DNA of 64,000 bases from Prionace glauca (GCA_037974335.1 CM075760.1:57875812-57939811), one strand, 5' to 3'; shown: positions 10,926-23,881, counted from the first letter of the stretch. The notes: a model not told the origin generated them from the letters alone. Program-made: numbers and translations.

Positions 10926-12938
10926 GAGAATTAGAACATTATAATTTGAATAACCGGCTTCAGTGTATCACTGACAGAGGCAGCTGGGCCCGGAGTCAGA
11001 CTGGAACCTGAGAATTAGAACATTACAATGTGAATGACCGGCCCCAGTGTATCACTGACAGAGACAGCTGGGCCCGGAGTCAGACTGGAACCTGAGAATT
11101 AGAACATTACAATGTGAATGACTGGCTCCAGTGTAACACTGACAGAGACAGCTGGGCCCGGAGTCAGACTGGGACCTGAGAATTAGAACATTACAATGTG
11201 AATGACTGGCCCCAGTGTATCACTAACAGAGACAGCTAGGCCCGGAGTCAGACTGGAACCTGAGAATTAGAACATTACAATGTGAATGACTGGCCCCAGT
11301 GTATCACTGACAGAGACAGCTGGGCCCGGAGTCAGACTGGGACCTGAGAATTAGAACATTACAATGTGAATGACTGGCTCCAGTGTATCACTGACAGAGA
11401 CACTGGGCCCGGAGTCAGACTGGGACCTGAGAATTAGAACATTACAATGTGAATGACTGGCCCCAGTGTATCACTGACAGAGACAGTTGGGCCCGGAGTC
11501 AGACTGGGATCTGAGAATTGGAACATTACAATGTGAATGACTGGCCCCAGTGTATCACTGACAGAGACAGCTGGGCCCGGAGTCAGACTGGGACCTGAGA
11601 ATTAGAACATTACAATGTGAATGACTGGCCCCAGTGTATCACTAACAGAGACAGCTAGGCCCGGAGTCAGACTGGAACCTGAGAATTAGAACATTACAAT
11701 GTGAATGACTGGCCCCAGTGTATCACTGACAGAGACAGCTGGGCCCGGAGTCAGACTGGAACCTGAGAAAAAGAACATTACAATGTGAATGACTGGCTCC
11801 AGTGTAACACTGACAGAGACAGCTGGGCCCGGAGTCAGACTGGAACCTGAGAATTAGAACATTACAATGTGAATGACTGGCTCCAGTGTATCACTGACAG
11901 AGACAGCTGGACGCGGAGTCAGACTGGAACCTGAGAATTAGAACATTACAATGTGAATGACTGGCTCCAGTGTAACACTGACAGAGACAGCTGGGCCCGG
12001 AGTCAGACTGGAACCTGAGAATTAGAACATTACAATGTGAATGACTGGCTCCAGTGTATCACTAACAGAGACAGCTGGGCCCGGAGTCAGACTGGGACCT
12101 GAGAATTAGAACATTACAATGTGAATGACTGGCCCCAGTGTATCACTAACAGAGACAGCTGGGCCCGGAATCAGACTGGGACCTGAGAATTAGAACATTA
12201 CAATGTGAATGACTGGCCCCAGTGTATCACTAACAGAGACAGCTGGGCCCGGAGTCAGACTGGGACCTGAGAATTAGAACATTACAATGTGAATGACTGG
12301 CCCCAGTGTATCACTAACAGAGACAGCTGGGCCCGGAGTCAGACTGGGACCTGAGAATTAGAACATTACAACGTGAATGACTGGCCCCAGTGTATCACTG
12401 ACAGAGACAGCTGGGCCCGGAGTCAGACTGGAACCTGAGAATTAGAACATTACAATGTGAATGACTGGCTCCAGTGTAACACTGACAGAGACAGCTCGGC
12501 CCGGAGTCAGACTGGAAACTGAGAATTAGAACATTACAATGTGAATGACCGGCCCCAGTGTATCACTGACAGAGACAGCTGGGCCCGGAGTCAGACTGGA
12601 ACCTGAGAATTAGAACATTACAATGTGAATGACTGGCTCCAGTGTAACACTGACAGAGACAGCTCGGCCCGGAGTCAGACTGGAAACTGAGAATTAGAAC
12701 ATTACAATGTGAATCACCGGCCCCAGTGTATCACTGACAGAGACAGCTGGGCCCGGAGTTAGACTGGAACCTGAGAATTAGAACATTACAATGTTAAGGA
12801 CTGGCTCCAGTGTATCACTGACAGAGACAGCTGGGCCCGGAGTCAGACTGGAACCTGAGGATTAGAACATTACAATGTGAATGACTCGCCCAGTGTATCA
12901 CTGACAGAGACAGCTGGGCCGGAGTCAGACTGGAACCT
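10926..12938 (+). repeat. Minisatellite, about 24 tandem copies of 84 bp
   Basis: The unit starts GAGAATTAGAACATTACAAT and ends CCCGGAGTCAGACTGGAACCT. The span divided by 84 gives about 24 copies. Copies differ at a few sites (GGCCCCAG or GGCTCCAG, TATCACTGAC, TATCACTAAC or TAACACTGAC), and blocks of variants alternate, which suggests multi-unit expansion. No open frame persists. Confidence 0.95.
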
Positions 12939-13251
12939 GATATAAGGAAGGAATCATTTCTGGGGCCTGAGAGCAGGTTTCTTCGTCATGAGGAGTGAGG
13001 CAGGGATTTGTTTGTCAAACACGGATTGGAAACCCTACCACAACCGCAAGAGTGACTGACTCCACCTGACTGAGGCTTGTATTCACGAGGACTGAAACGA
13101 CGAACTATGAAACCCTCATCAGAGGGAGAAAAGCAGTGCAATAAATGTTAAGGATTATTGTGTTCTTCCTAAAAAAAAATTTGATCCGATGCTAATCTGT
13201 TCAAAGTGATGTTTTGTAAATAGAATCGACTTTCGGAATGGTTCCTGGCAA

Positions 13252-13381
13252 TTACACACACCCACACACACACACCCACACACACACACCCACACACAAA
13301 CAGAGAAACACACACACACACGCACACACTCACACACACAGAAACACACACACACGCACACACTCACACACACAACACACA
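13252..13381 (+). repeat. CA-rich microsatellite
   Basis: Interrupted (CACA)n with CACACC and CGCACACACT variants. Open frames on the opposite strand that encode Cys/Val runs are products of the repeat. Confidence 0.93.
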
Positions 13382-13599
13382 GGTTCTGTCAAAAGATAAG
13401 ATTAGCACAAGACGACAGTTGTACAAATATTCCATTTTATTCCCTTTTAATGAAGGACAGGGAGAGACACAAAAAGGATGCTGGGACACTGATATAGATG
13501 AACCTTAAAATTCTCCCATTCTCGAGAATCCTTCAAAACTTCATCCCATGAAGGATATATCGAATTTATTTTCCAAAGTTTCTGTGAAATCTAATTCCA

Positions 13600-13795
13600 T
13601 CACCCTTCCACACTGTTCATTCCAGTTCATCACAACTACTGTGTAAAAGTAAACACTTATCTTTCTGTCTCGCTGCTCAATAAAATAAATTTGTGCCCAT
13701 TGGTTGCTGACCGTCCCCCAGTTGAAAGATTCTCCCTTTAATTAACCCAATCACAACTTCATGATTATGAACACTAATAAATGTGTTGAAAAGAC
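13600..13795 (-). repeat. CR1-like LINE 3' region
   Basis: Antisense phrases 'attccagttcatcacaact', 'gtgtaaaagtaaac', 'gtgcccattggttgctgacc' and 'cttcatgattatgaacac' match the CR1 3' coding end read on the minus strand. Confidence 0.65.
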
Positions 13796-14927
13796 TGGCA
13801 AGGAGATAAAGACAGCGGGAGAGTTACGAGAAAGCAAACTGGCGGGGGGGGGCTGACAGATAAAAGCTGAGGAACAAAAATAAATAGCAGATGGAGAGAA
13901 AATGATCAAACAACGAAAGATAACAGCTATCATTCCCTCCCTTCACAGATCCCGGGGGAGTTCAGTGACTGATCCACTGACCATCCAGTTATGTCCGGGA
14001 ATGGAAACTTTAACCAGATCACACCAGGCTCATTTGTAAATGTCACCGCAATGTGACCTGTCTGACTCTGCCCTGACTCTGTGGGCAGATATAAGCCGCA
14101 CTGACAGGTGTTCTCACCAGATTGTGGTCTCTGGATTTATATTCTGCTCGGAAGGGAGATGTGCGGTTTGGAACCGGCAGCAGAGAAACAGGAAGTTGTG
14201 TTACCTGAGAATGAAACAACCGGGGCCAGTTTGATGTTATCACCGTGAACAGTCTTCCTGCCTGTGAGGGTGAGCTCACTCTGAAAGCATCAAGAACAGT
14301 CACACAGATTGCTGCCGGTCTCAGCATTACAGTCACCCCCATTCCCATATTAATGAATCAAGAAAATGATTATATTTGGTGTTTAAACAGATTAATTGAA
14401 GGGAAGATGGACTGAAGGTTACGATTGAGGGAAAAGAGAAAAAATTAAAGCAACATTTTTTATCCGCAGAGACATTCCGAAATAGAAAGTTTAACTGTGC
14501 TGGGTGTTGTGTGTGAGAAATAGAGGAGAAAGGTTAATTGAGTGAAATGGTTAAGTTCCTACAATGAATTTACCTCTGCTGAGATTTTTGAGCTTCATCT
14601 TTTCAGTCACAAGGTGCCTTAAGGAAGAAGAAAGAAATAGTCTCGGAGTCAGATCCGTCTCCTGGGAACCTGTGTGAGTTAATGGAGACTGAGAGAGAGG
14701 AGAGAGGTTATCTGATTTCGGTTCAGTCTGAGACAGAGAAAGAGAGAAGTTCAGTGAATCATTTGAAAGATGCATTGTCTTGGCAGCGGAATGACCAGTT
14801 GTACATCACATTCAAGAGCGTCCAGGGCCATTCATTAACTTTATTTATTGACTGAGACACAGAATGTGCAATAAATACTGAATAAATTACAATATCATGC
14901 TTAAAATTAATAGCAATTATTTACACA
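13796..14927. other. Unassigned interval with a GC-rich core
   Basis: The part at about 14,000-14,350 is richer in G+C and CpG than its surroundings. It has an open minus-strand frame of 101 codons (14,043-14,348) that resembles no family I know. The rest is AT-rich and featureless. It may be an old exon, a promoter or a repeat, and I cannot decide. Confidence 0.35.
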
Positions 14928-15112
14928 GTAATTAGCACTGGTACCTCACACTGTTAGGGACACAGGTTTCATTTAAGCCTTGTGTAACTGTGTGGTGTTT
15001 GCGTATTCACTCTGTGTGTGCGTGGGTTTCCTCCAGGTTTACTGCTTTCTTCCTACAGTCCAAAGATGTACAGGTTAGTTGGAGTGGCCATGTTGAATTG
15101 TCCTTTAGTGTC
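14928..15112 (+). repeat. HE1-like SINE fragment
   Basis: The head piece ATTAGCACTGGTACCTCACA is followed by 'gtgcgtgggtttcctccagg', 'cctacagtccaaagatgtac' and 'ttgaattgtcctttagtgtcc'. The 3' tail is lost. Confidence 0.8.
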
Positions 15113-15589
15113 CATTTGCAGTGCAATGTGGCATACATTCATTCTGTTCCTCAATCTCTTTTGGACAAGAGGATGTTACAAGTTTCATCCCAAACTTTCA
15201 ATAAAATATTCCAGGAAATGCGAGAGCAATTAAATATGATGAACAACTCCCAGTAGTTATTAACGAGATGAAACACATGCTTCGAACCCCATTACATTTT
15301 TAAAGCTAATTTCCATCTTTTCATCTCGTTCTCTCCTTTTTGTTCCATCTGTCAAACGCATTTTATAGAAAACCAGTTTTTGAGACAGTGTTGGCTTTAT
15401 TATTAGTGTCCAATATAACACAAAGTAAGGCACGGATGTGGTCAGTAGTGCATGACACAGAGCCTGACACAATCATATCTGAGATGGAGCCCAATGTAAC
15501 AGAAATGGCCTCTTGGCTGAACAAAAACTCAGAAATGATGATTTGTAGCAATTATCACGGCTTGTCATCATATCATAATAAATGGAATG

Positions 15590-17520
15590 GTGTGTCATGT
15601 AATATAAACAAATATAAAGTCTATTGCAATGATGATTCAAATGAGTTGCATGCAGTAAATAAAGACACAAGTCCCAGTGTCTTGCTGTATATGTCTACAA
15701 CAAATGTGTGTGCGAGAGAGAGAGAGAGAGAGAGAGAGAAAGGCAGGGGCAGAGGCGGGGGGAGAGAGAGAGAGAGACAGAGGGAGAGAGCCGTAAACCA
15801 TTCCTCTGATGAAGAATGAACCATTGAGTGTTTCTAGCATTTTCTGTTCGGATCTCGGGCACCCACAGCATCTTGCTTTTGACCAACGAGATATTTGAAC
15901 AGGTGACTGAAAGGATGGCCAATACAGGGACAGTTTTATGGATTGACTGAGACGAGGAAAGTGAAATAAGGAGACTTAGGGAGGGAATTACAAAGCTTAG
16001 GCGTAGGCAGATGAAGACACCCGAAAGTGAAAAATAATTTCGAAGGTAACAATACAAATTACAGAATATATAATTCTATTCAAACATAACCTAACTGTCA
16101 ACACTCGTTCTGTGGCGATTTCGTTTTATTTCTCCCTGAAACAGATAAGTACTTAATGAGTGGATAGATATTTAGCCAGTGGGAGCCCATCTGGCGATAT
16201 TGCGAGTACAGAATTCTGTCTCACACTGTCAGTGAATCTGTTGGATGCTTTAAATAAGACAGGTCAATCTTTATCTCTGAAATCTATGTCAAATTGACAC
16301 AGTGCAGTGCAATATTCAACTAATAAAATGTATCACAACGGTGGTTGCTTGAAGATATTGGAATGAGCACTGTACGATTATTCAGATATTGACCTGTCCC
16401 CGAACACCAGTGAATCACTGAGAAATTGTTCAAACGGAATATTACTCATACAATAACAGAGCAATTAGATATTTCTCGCAGCTACTTATCGAAATTAGTA
16501 AAAATTAAACTTACTGCTCCAATCAAGAATGATTAGTGTCAGACAGGCACACCCATATTATATCGGGATTGATAATATCTCGGCAGGCAACATGTTCAAG
16601 GTCGTATGTTCGATTAACAGAGACAGATGTTGGTGTCATTCAAAGAGACAAATCCCGTGTAATATAAAAAAGAGATGAGATCTGATGAAATATGAACAGA
16701 TCCGTGGTCTACTGTCGTATTAATTGAGAGGATCTAATGCAGCATAAATAGAGAGATGGCCGAGAGTGGCATAACGAGAGAAATAACCGAATGTAGTGTA
16801 AAAACAGACAAGGCCTACTGTCATATAATTAAAGACTGGCTCTGGTACAACACAAATAGGAGTAATAAATAAAGCGGCATTTTATGCAATGTAAACAAAT
16901 ATAAGATCTGTTGAAATAATGAATCATTTGAGTCACATTCAGTGCATAAAGAGACATATCCTAGTGTGTTCTAATCAATCTTCTGTATACTGCCCTCTTG
17001 CCAGTGGCTTACAGTCTCTTTCTAATGAGTAAAACATTCTCATTCATCACTTTGAGCGTCTGTACTAAATCTCCCATAAACTGTTCAGTTCTGAGGGAAC
17101 CAAACCAAGTGTTCAGTTGTTCTGATAGTGCAGTTTATACACGCTTAACGTCAAGCCCGATATGACCTTCTCTACCTCACCTGTTCCCCCTTGTCATTTC
17201 ATGAATTGATGGAACTTTTACATGGATTCCCATGAATCACTGTCATTCTGTCAGAATAAGATTCAAGGCCAGGAGAAGACTTCCTTCTGACAGTTAAATG
17301 CCAGGCAAAATATACATGGTCATATGTTGAATTAACAGAGATGGATGTAAATATGCATATCCTGTTTAATATTAACAGAGATGGGATCAGATGTAATAGG
17401 ATCAGATCCGTGATCTACTCTAGCACTAATAGAGAGGAACTAATGTTTCATAAATAGAGAGATGGCTCAGTGTACATAACTGGAGAAATAACCTAATGTA
17501 GCATAAATTAATTTGTAATG
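15590..17520 (+). repeat. Degenerate short-period repeat field
   Basis: Loose units built from 'aatataaacaaatataa', 'aacagagatgg' and 'cataaatagagagatgg'. Larger blocks repeat too: 16,582-16,800 matches 17,296-17,515, and 15,595-15,690 matches 16,884-16,980. No gene was seen. Confidence 0.6.
15711..15790 (+). repeat. GA-rich simple repeat
   Basis: (GAGA)n interrupted by GGCAGGGGCAGAGGCGGGG. It gives spurious open frames on both strands. Confidence 0.9.
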
Positions 17521-17744
17521 TATTCGTGCTATAAATGTATAGTGTAATATTGGACATAGATCTCAGACTTTAGGCGCACTGAGGTAAATGTCATCATGCC
17601 AAAACACATCTGTGATCAGTTCAGAAAGGAAACAACATCATTTCTGAGTCAAATGGTAATGTATTAAATTCCCACAAGATACCTCGCGATCCAACCTGTG
17701 ACCCAGTACTGAATGTTCAATTATTCCATTAATAAATGTGGTGA

Positions 17745-17885
17745 TATTTCAGTCTCGGGGGTAGTATAGCAATATCATTATTAAGCTAGTATTCCAGAAG
17801 CTTGGGACAGGAGTTCCAGTTCCACCCTGGCAGCTGAGGAATTTCAGCTCAGTTTATTGATAAAGACATCGTGTGTATTTAAAGG
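17745..17885 (+). repeat. Second SINE-like family, fragment
   Basis: Phrases 'attccagaagcttgggacag', 'ttccaccctggcagctgagg' and 'agtttattgataaa' correspond to the family also seen at 27.5, 29.4, 36.7 and 53.1 kb (a 'wrong-or-right strand' tRNA-like repeat common in sharks). Diverged. Confidence 0.6.
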
Positions 17886-17989
17886 TTTGAAGTTTATTTC
17901 TTCGTCACAAATGGGTTTACATTCACACTGTAATGAAGTTACCGTGAAAATCATATATGGTCAAAGCTCATCTTTTTCTCGGATGTCTT

Positions 17990-19005
17990 TCAGGGGAGGA
18001 AATGTTACTTCTTAGTTAAAAGATAGATAAAATTACCAGAAGAAGGAACAAGCCTGAGTTTTCAGAGATGTTTAAAATTCAACAAAAAAAAGTCCAAATA
18101 ATCGAGGGGGAAATAGAAAATGGGAGTAAAATTGCAGGGAACATAAAAATTTATTAGAACCGTTTATATCAATATCTGAAGAGAGAAGGATTGGTTAAGT
18201 TAAATGTAAATTCCTTAGAGCCCGAATCCAGGGAATGTATATTGGGGAATAAAGAAATATTGAATGAATAGAACTCTAAGTTTGACACTACCTTCACACA
18301 AGATTCATCCCAGAAATGTTCGGGAACCAAGGGGGTAGTTGTAAGACGGTATTGAGGGAAACCAGTATTAGTAAAATCATTCTGGGGAAAATAATAGGGT
18401 GAAATTCTGGTTGGTCACTCGGGCCTGGTAATCCCAGAATATGGAAGGAAATGGGCCAATGTTAGATACATTGCTGCCCATCTTCTAAAATTCTATACAG
18501 GCCGAAACAGTTCCTACAGGTAATGTAACCCCGATATATACAGAGAAAGAGAGAATAAAACTGATAAATTACAGACTGATTTCAGCATCAGTTAGAGATT
18601 GTTATCAAATCCATGATAGGAAAATATTTGGAAAGCATGGACGGAGTTTGATGAAATCAGTATGGGTTTAAGAAAGACATGTTTATCTTAACAAAACTAC
18701 TTGCATTTTTTAAGGGTGTAAATAATAGGTGGGGATGGGGGAAGTGGGGGTTCTTTCGGGCAGGGAGGGGGAGGGATGCAACCAGTTTACGTGGTGTATT
18801 TGCACTTTCAGAAGATATTTCAGAAGGCTCTTCATAAAATATTGGTAGGCCCAATGAAAGCACGTGAGATGGGGAGTGATATGTTGGCCTCGGTATAGAA
18901 TTCATTGACATATAAGAAACAGAGAGTGGAAATAAATAGGTGTTCTTCCGAGTGACGGTCAGCTAACAGTGGGGTACCGCAGGGTCCCAAATGTTAAATG
19001 TGTTC
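17990..19005 (+). repeat. Old CR1-like LINE body
   Basis: Collinear with the RT half of CR1: 'aattacagactgatttcagcatcag', 'aaaatatttggaaagcatgg', 'gttttaagaaagacatgtttatcttaacaaa' style block, 'tatttcagaaggctcttcataaa', then 'cagtggggtaccgcagggtcc' (the VPQG block). Many indels. A G-rich patch lies at about 18,730-18,775. Confidence 0.75.
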
Positions 19006-19034
19006 ATTCGTCACAAATAACTTTGTGTTAACAC

Positions 19035-19260
19035 TGCAATGAAGTTACTGTGAAAATTCCCGAGTCGCCACATTCCAGCATCTGTTCGGGTTACACTGAG
19101 GGAGAATTTAGCACGGCCCAATGCACCCTAACCAGGGCGTCTTTTGGACTATGGGAGGAAAGCGGAGCACCCGGAAGAAACCCATATAGACACGGGGAGA
19201 ACGTGCAGACTCCGTACAGATAGTGACCCATGCCAGGTATCTCTCTTCCTTGAAGAAGGT
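19035..19260 (-). repeat. HE1-like SINE fragment
   Basis: Antisense 'gggagaatttagcacggccc', 'tggactatgggaggaaa', 'gacacggggagaacgtgcag' and a tRNA-like head remnant at the right end. Confidence 0.82.
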
Positions 19261-19304
19261 CATTGTCTGACACTGTGTGGCGTGAATGTTACTCTCCCCT
19301 CCTC

Positions 19305-20375
19305 AACCAAAGCCTGAATGTGTACTAAGTCTTGCTGCATATGGACGCGGACTGCTCCAGTATCTGAGGAGTCGCGAATGTGCTGAACAGTGTGCAATCA
19401 TTAGTGAACATCCCACTTCTGACCTTCTAATGAAGGGTGAAGATGAGGCCACACTATCCTGAGGAGTTCCTGCAGCAATACCCTGGGACTGAGCTGATTG
19501 GCTTTCAACAGCCCCAACCACCTTACTCTGTACTCGGTGTGACTGAAGCCAGTGGAATGTTTACCCCCGGATCCCCATTGACTGCAGATTGGCTCAGGGT
19601 TCTTGATGCCATCATCGGTCAAGTGTTGTGTTGATGTGGAGGGTGGGCACTCTCACCTCATTAAAACAGCTATTTCCACTATATTTGGACTAAGTTTAAA
19701 TGATTTCTGGAACCGAGTGCTCCTAGTGGAACCCAGACTGAGCTTCATTGAGTAGATTATTATTATTATTATTATTATTACTGATCGGTTGCTCCTCGAT
19801 ACTTTCTATTATTTTGATCGAGTGAGATCGCATTGGACGATAATTGGCCGGGATGTATTTGCCCTTCCTTCTGCGATAGAGCATGCCTGCTAATTTTCCA
19901 CACTGTTGGGTATGTGATAGTGATGTAGCTATACTTTAATAGATTGGCCGGGGCGCAGCTCGCTCCAGAGCACAAATCATCATTATTATTGCTGAAATAT
20001 TGTCAGGACCAATAATCCTTGCAGTGTCCAACCTCTTCAGCATAGGGTTAGGCCACAGATCAATCATGGTCATATTGCATGGTGGAGCGGGCTCCCGGGC
20101 TCGAATGGCCTACTCCTGTTTCAATCTTATCCTGTGAAAGGCATTGAACTGTTTGGAAACTGGCATCTGTGATGCTGGGGACCTCAGGAGGAGGCCGAGA
20201 TGGAAAATCCTCTCGGCACTTCTGGCGGAAGATTGTAGCAATTGTTTCAGTTTTGTTCTTCTCCATTTGCTGAGCTCTCACATCATTAAGAATTGAGGTT
20301 TTATTTGAGGCTCCAGCTGCGGTTAATTGCTTTAATGTCCACCACCATTCAGAACTGTACGTGGCAGAAGTGCAA
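19305..20375 (-). repeat. L2-like LINE, antisense RT remnant
   Basis: On the minus strand this reads as the middle of an L2-like shark LINE. The phrases 'agtcttgctgcatatggacg', 'cctgaggagttcctgcag', 'cgataattggccggga', 'ggaggaggccgagatgg' and 'ccaccaccattcagaactg' are in the order expected for its antisense RT region. An (ATT)n microsatellite sits inside at about 19,755-19,782. No intact frame. Confidence 0.72.
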
Positions 20376-20794
20376 AGTTAGATCCTACCTGGAAAAATTC
20401 GAATCAAGGTGATTGTGTGATGTATACATTGTTATGTACTGGTGCAATACCAGTTTAAACAGCTGCTATATGTTATAATATATTATAATCATGGACGGGG
20501 TCCATTCTAACATATATACATATGGAGGCCAATTCAAAATGAACAGATGCAGTGTCCAGTGTATTGCAGCAGTTCATGCTTCATGTAATGTAACCCACCA
20601 AGATTTATTTCCATCTGCTGGCAATACTTTGTAATTACAGTTAGTGTGAAAATATCATTGTCAGGTATGATCTGTGGTATCAATGTAACAAGAATTCACA
20701 TCCATTAATGTAATATTACTTCCTCTTCTGCAAGGTGCCAAAATTTATGGTGCAATGAATTGTACCTGTCCGTTGCTGAATTATGCAGATGAAG

Positions 20795-21541
20795 TGGTGT
20801 ACGGCAGGAATCTGTCTGGGGCCTCAATTATTTACAATATTCATTAAGGGCTTAGATTATGGGACAAAGAGTCAAATATCCAAATGATCAAGATATAATT
20901 TGTAGAAGGGACAACGCTAAATTTAATGGATGCCAAATAGGATTTGGGGTTCGGCACATAGTTTCTTAAAATGTCACGATCTGCTGCAGAAAATAATCAT
21001 TAAGACCAATGGAATGCCTCCCTCCATATCCAAAGGACTGGGGGATACGGAGGCAGATGTTGTGCTCCAATTGTGCACAATCCTTGTTCCACCCCAATTA
21101 GAGCACTGTGAGCAAGTATGGGCAACATATCTTTGGAAAAATGTTGACCCTGGACGGAGTTCAACGCAAGTTGCGAGGAGAGATCAGACGAATTTAGACA
21201 TTTTTCTCTCGAATTCAGAAGGTTGAGGGCTGTTCTGATAGAAACCAATGAAATACCTACAGGGAAGGATTGTTTCCATTAGTTGAAGGTTCGAGGTTAA
21301 AAGGCCATAGTTGAAAAAAATAGGGAAAGGCCTTTCAGGAGAGTTGATAGAAAACATTAGTACATGTCGAGAGAGGTGAATGATTGGAACTCTCTTCGGC
21401 AATTGCCGGTGGGAGCTGGTACAATTGTTACATATAAGTCTGAGGTCTTCTTTAATTGAACAGGTGTATCAAGAGATATGGACTGAGCGAAGCCAAAATG
21501 GATTCAGCCACAGATCAGCCATGATCTTATTAAATAAGATC
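20795..21541 (+). repeat. Old CR1-like LINE 3' half
   Basis: Starts with a diverged RT block ('acggcaggaatctgtctggg', 'attcattaagggcttagat'). It continues through 'ccccaattagagcactgtgagcaagtatgg' as separate pieces and ends in 'cagccatgatcttattaaat'. A SINE begins immediately after it. Multiple stops. Confidence 0.68.
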
Positions 21542-21542
21542 A

Positions 21543-21885
21543 TGGCGGCACGGTAGCACAGTGGTTAGCACTGCTGCTTCACAGCTCCAGGGTCCTGGGT
21601 TCGATTCCCGGCTCGGGTCACTGCCTGTGTGGAGTTTGCACATTCTCCTCGTGTCTGCGTGGGTATTCTCCAGGTGCTCCGGTTTCCTCCCACAGTCCAA
21701 AGATGTGCATATTAGGTTCATTGGCTATGCTAAAATTGCCCCTTAGTGTCCTGGGATGTGTAGGTTAGAGGGATTAGCAGGTAAATGTGTAGGGATATGG
21801 GGATAGGGTCTGGGTGGGATTGTGTTCGGTGCAGACTCGATGGGCCGAAGGGCCTGTTTCTGCACTGTAGGGTTCTATGTTTGTA
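21543..21885 (+). repeat. Full-length HE1-like tRNA-derived SINE
   Basis: The best-preserved SINE of the window. The tRNA-like head has an A box (GCACAGTGGTTAGCACTG) and a B box (GGGTTCGATTCCCGG). The body continues through 'ctccggtttcctcccacag' and 'ccaaagatgtgc', and the tail through 'gactcgatgggccgaagggc' to 'gcactgtagggttctatg'. Its length of about 340 bp fits elasmobranch HE1-type SINEs as I know them. Confidence 0.9.
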
Positions 21886-22170
21886 AATGGTGGGGCCAGT
21901 TCGAGGACCTGAGTGGCCTACGCCTGTGGTTATGTTCCGATGTTGCCAGGGCAGTATCAGATGAAAATGGCTCAATCCATGGGAATGTATTTTTGTTGAT
22001 TTTGGTTAAAAGGAGGGATGTTGCCCAGGGAGCTATTGGAGACCACAGGACCTTTAATGTCCACCTCAGCAAACGTGGCGTTAGGGAAAATGTTCCTCAT
22101 TCCATTTGAAATTTAGTTGGGTCTCTGAAGGCTCCCAGGAAGCCAAGATGTAGTTTTAAGTTAAAAGAAA

Positions 22171-22196
22171 ACGTGTGTGTGTGTGTGTGTGTGTGA
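22171..22196 (+). repeat. GT microsatellite
   Basis: (GT)n run directly before an isolated GTGTGTG cluster at about 22.24 kb. Confidence 0.85.
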
Positions 22197-22344
22197 AAGG
22201 GAAACAATTTGTGGGGAAGAATGGGAACGACAGAATATGTGTGTGTGCGTCTTTGTGTGTTGTCTGATAAATTTCATATAATTTACAAATCAACATCACA
22301 ATTAAAACCGGCATCCTTCCATTTCCAATAGAAAAGTTAGAATC

Positions 22345-23881
22345 ACAGTAAACACATGTCCACGGTCGGCAAGTGGGAGGCTTTCAAGGGAAAACTGAAA
22401 AGGTTGCAGGAAAGACATGTCCCGGTTAAGAGGAAGGATAGGAAAGGTAGGATTAGAGAGCTGTGGACTGCAGGGGATATTGAGGACTTGGTCAGGAAGA
22501 AGAGGGAGGCATATGTTAGGTCTAAGCAACTGGGAACGGGAAGAGCACTGGAGGAATATAGAGAGAGCAGGAGGGAGCTCAAAAGGGGAGTTAGAAGGGC
22601 GAAAAGGGGGCATAAAATGGCTTTGGCGGATAGGATTAAGGGAAATCCAAAGGCATTTTACTCTTATATCAGGAACAACAGGGTGGTTAGAGGGAAAATC
22701 GGCCCTCTGAGGGACAAAGGAGGGGAACTGTGCATAGAGTCTGAAGGAATGGGGGAGATCCTGAATGAATACTTTGCGTCGGTATTCACGAAGGAGAGGG
22801 GCTTGGTGTCTTGTACTGTCTTGGAGGGAGCTGTAGACCAGTTGAAGGAAATATCCATTACGAGAGAAGAAGTGCTAGGGTTTTCAGGCAGCATAAAAAC
22901 TGATAAAACTCCGGGGCCTGATGGCAATTATCCCAGGCTTCTTAGGGAGATGAGAGATGAAATTGCTAGGCCTCTGACGCAAATCTTTGTCTCTTCTTTG
23001 GACACAGGTGAGGTCCCAGAGGACTGGAGGGTAGATAATGTGGTACCGTTGTTTAAAAAGGGCAGTCGGGATAACCCTGGTAATTATAGGCAGTGGTAGG
23101 AAAGTTGTTGGAATAAATTCTTAGGGATAGGATGTATCAGCATGTGGAGGGTTGCGATCTGATTAGGGATACGCAGCATGGCTTTGTTAAGGGGAGGTCT
23201 TGCCTTACGAGTCTGGTAGAATGTTTTGAGGAGGTGACAAAAACGGTTGACGAAGGACAAGCCGTTGATGTCGTCTATATGGATTTCAGTAAGGCGTTTG
23301 ACAAAGTCCCTCATGGTGGGTTGGTTGAAAAGGTTAAGGCTCATGGGATACAGGGAAAAGTATCTAGATGGATTGAAAACTGGCTAGTTAACAGGAGACA
23401 GAGAGTAGTAGTGGATGGGTCCTTTTCTAGCTGGAGGTCTGTCACCAGTAGTGTGCCACAGGGCTCAGTACTGGGACCTCTTCTATTCGTAATATATATA
23501 AATGTCTTGGAACAGGGCGTACATGGTGTGATCAGCAAATTTGCAGATGACACAAAGATGGCAGGATTGGCGGGCAGTGAGGAGCAGTGTCTGGCAATGC
23601 AGCAGGATATAGATAGGCTGGTATATTGGGCAGATAAATAGATGGAATTTAATCCTGATAAATGCGAGGTGATGCATTTTGGAAGGAATAATGTAGAGGG
23701 GAGTTACATGATAAAGGGTAGACCTATTAAATGTATAGAAATGCAGAGGGACCTGGGAGTGCAAGTTCACAAGTCTTTGAAGGTGGCAACACAGGCGAAG
23801 AAAGCTTATGGTATGCTAGCCTTTATAGGAAGGGGTATAGAATATAAGAGTTGGCGTCCAATGCTACAGTTGTACAGAACT
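22345..23881 (+). pseudogene. CR1-like LINE ORF2, broken copy (first part)
   Basis: Encodes the RT half of an ORF2 related to, but of a different subfamily from, the element at 60-63.9 kb. The N-terminal linker (RLQERHVPVKRKDRKGR) is followed by PGPDG, then VVPLFKKG near 23,050. The second frame has TQHGFVKGRSCL, DFSKAFDKVPH, VPQGSVLGP and FADDTK, and then EFNPDKCEVMHFG. The reading is interrupted by stops near 23,097 and 23,639. The 5' endonuclease half is absent. The LINE stops abruptly at CAGAAC (23,876-23,881) and resumes at 24,517. Confidence 0.88.

Noticed and set aside
10926-12938. CRISPR-like array
   Set aside because: The 84-bp units are contiguous with no unique spacers, in vertebrate DNA: a minisatellite.
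13155-13373. Cys/Val-rich minus-strand frames
   Set aside because: Antisense translation of a CA microsatellite.
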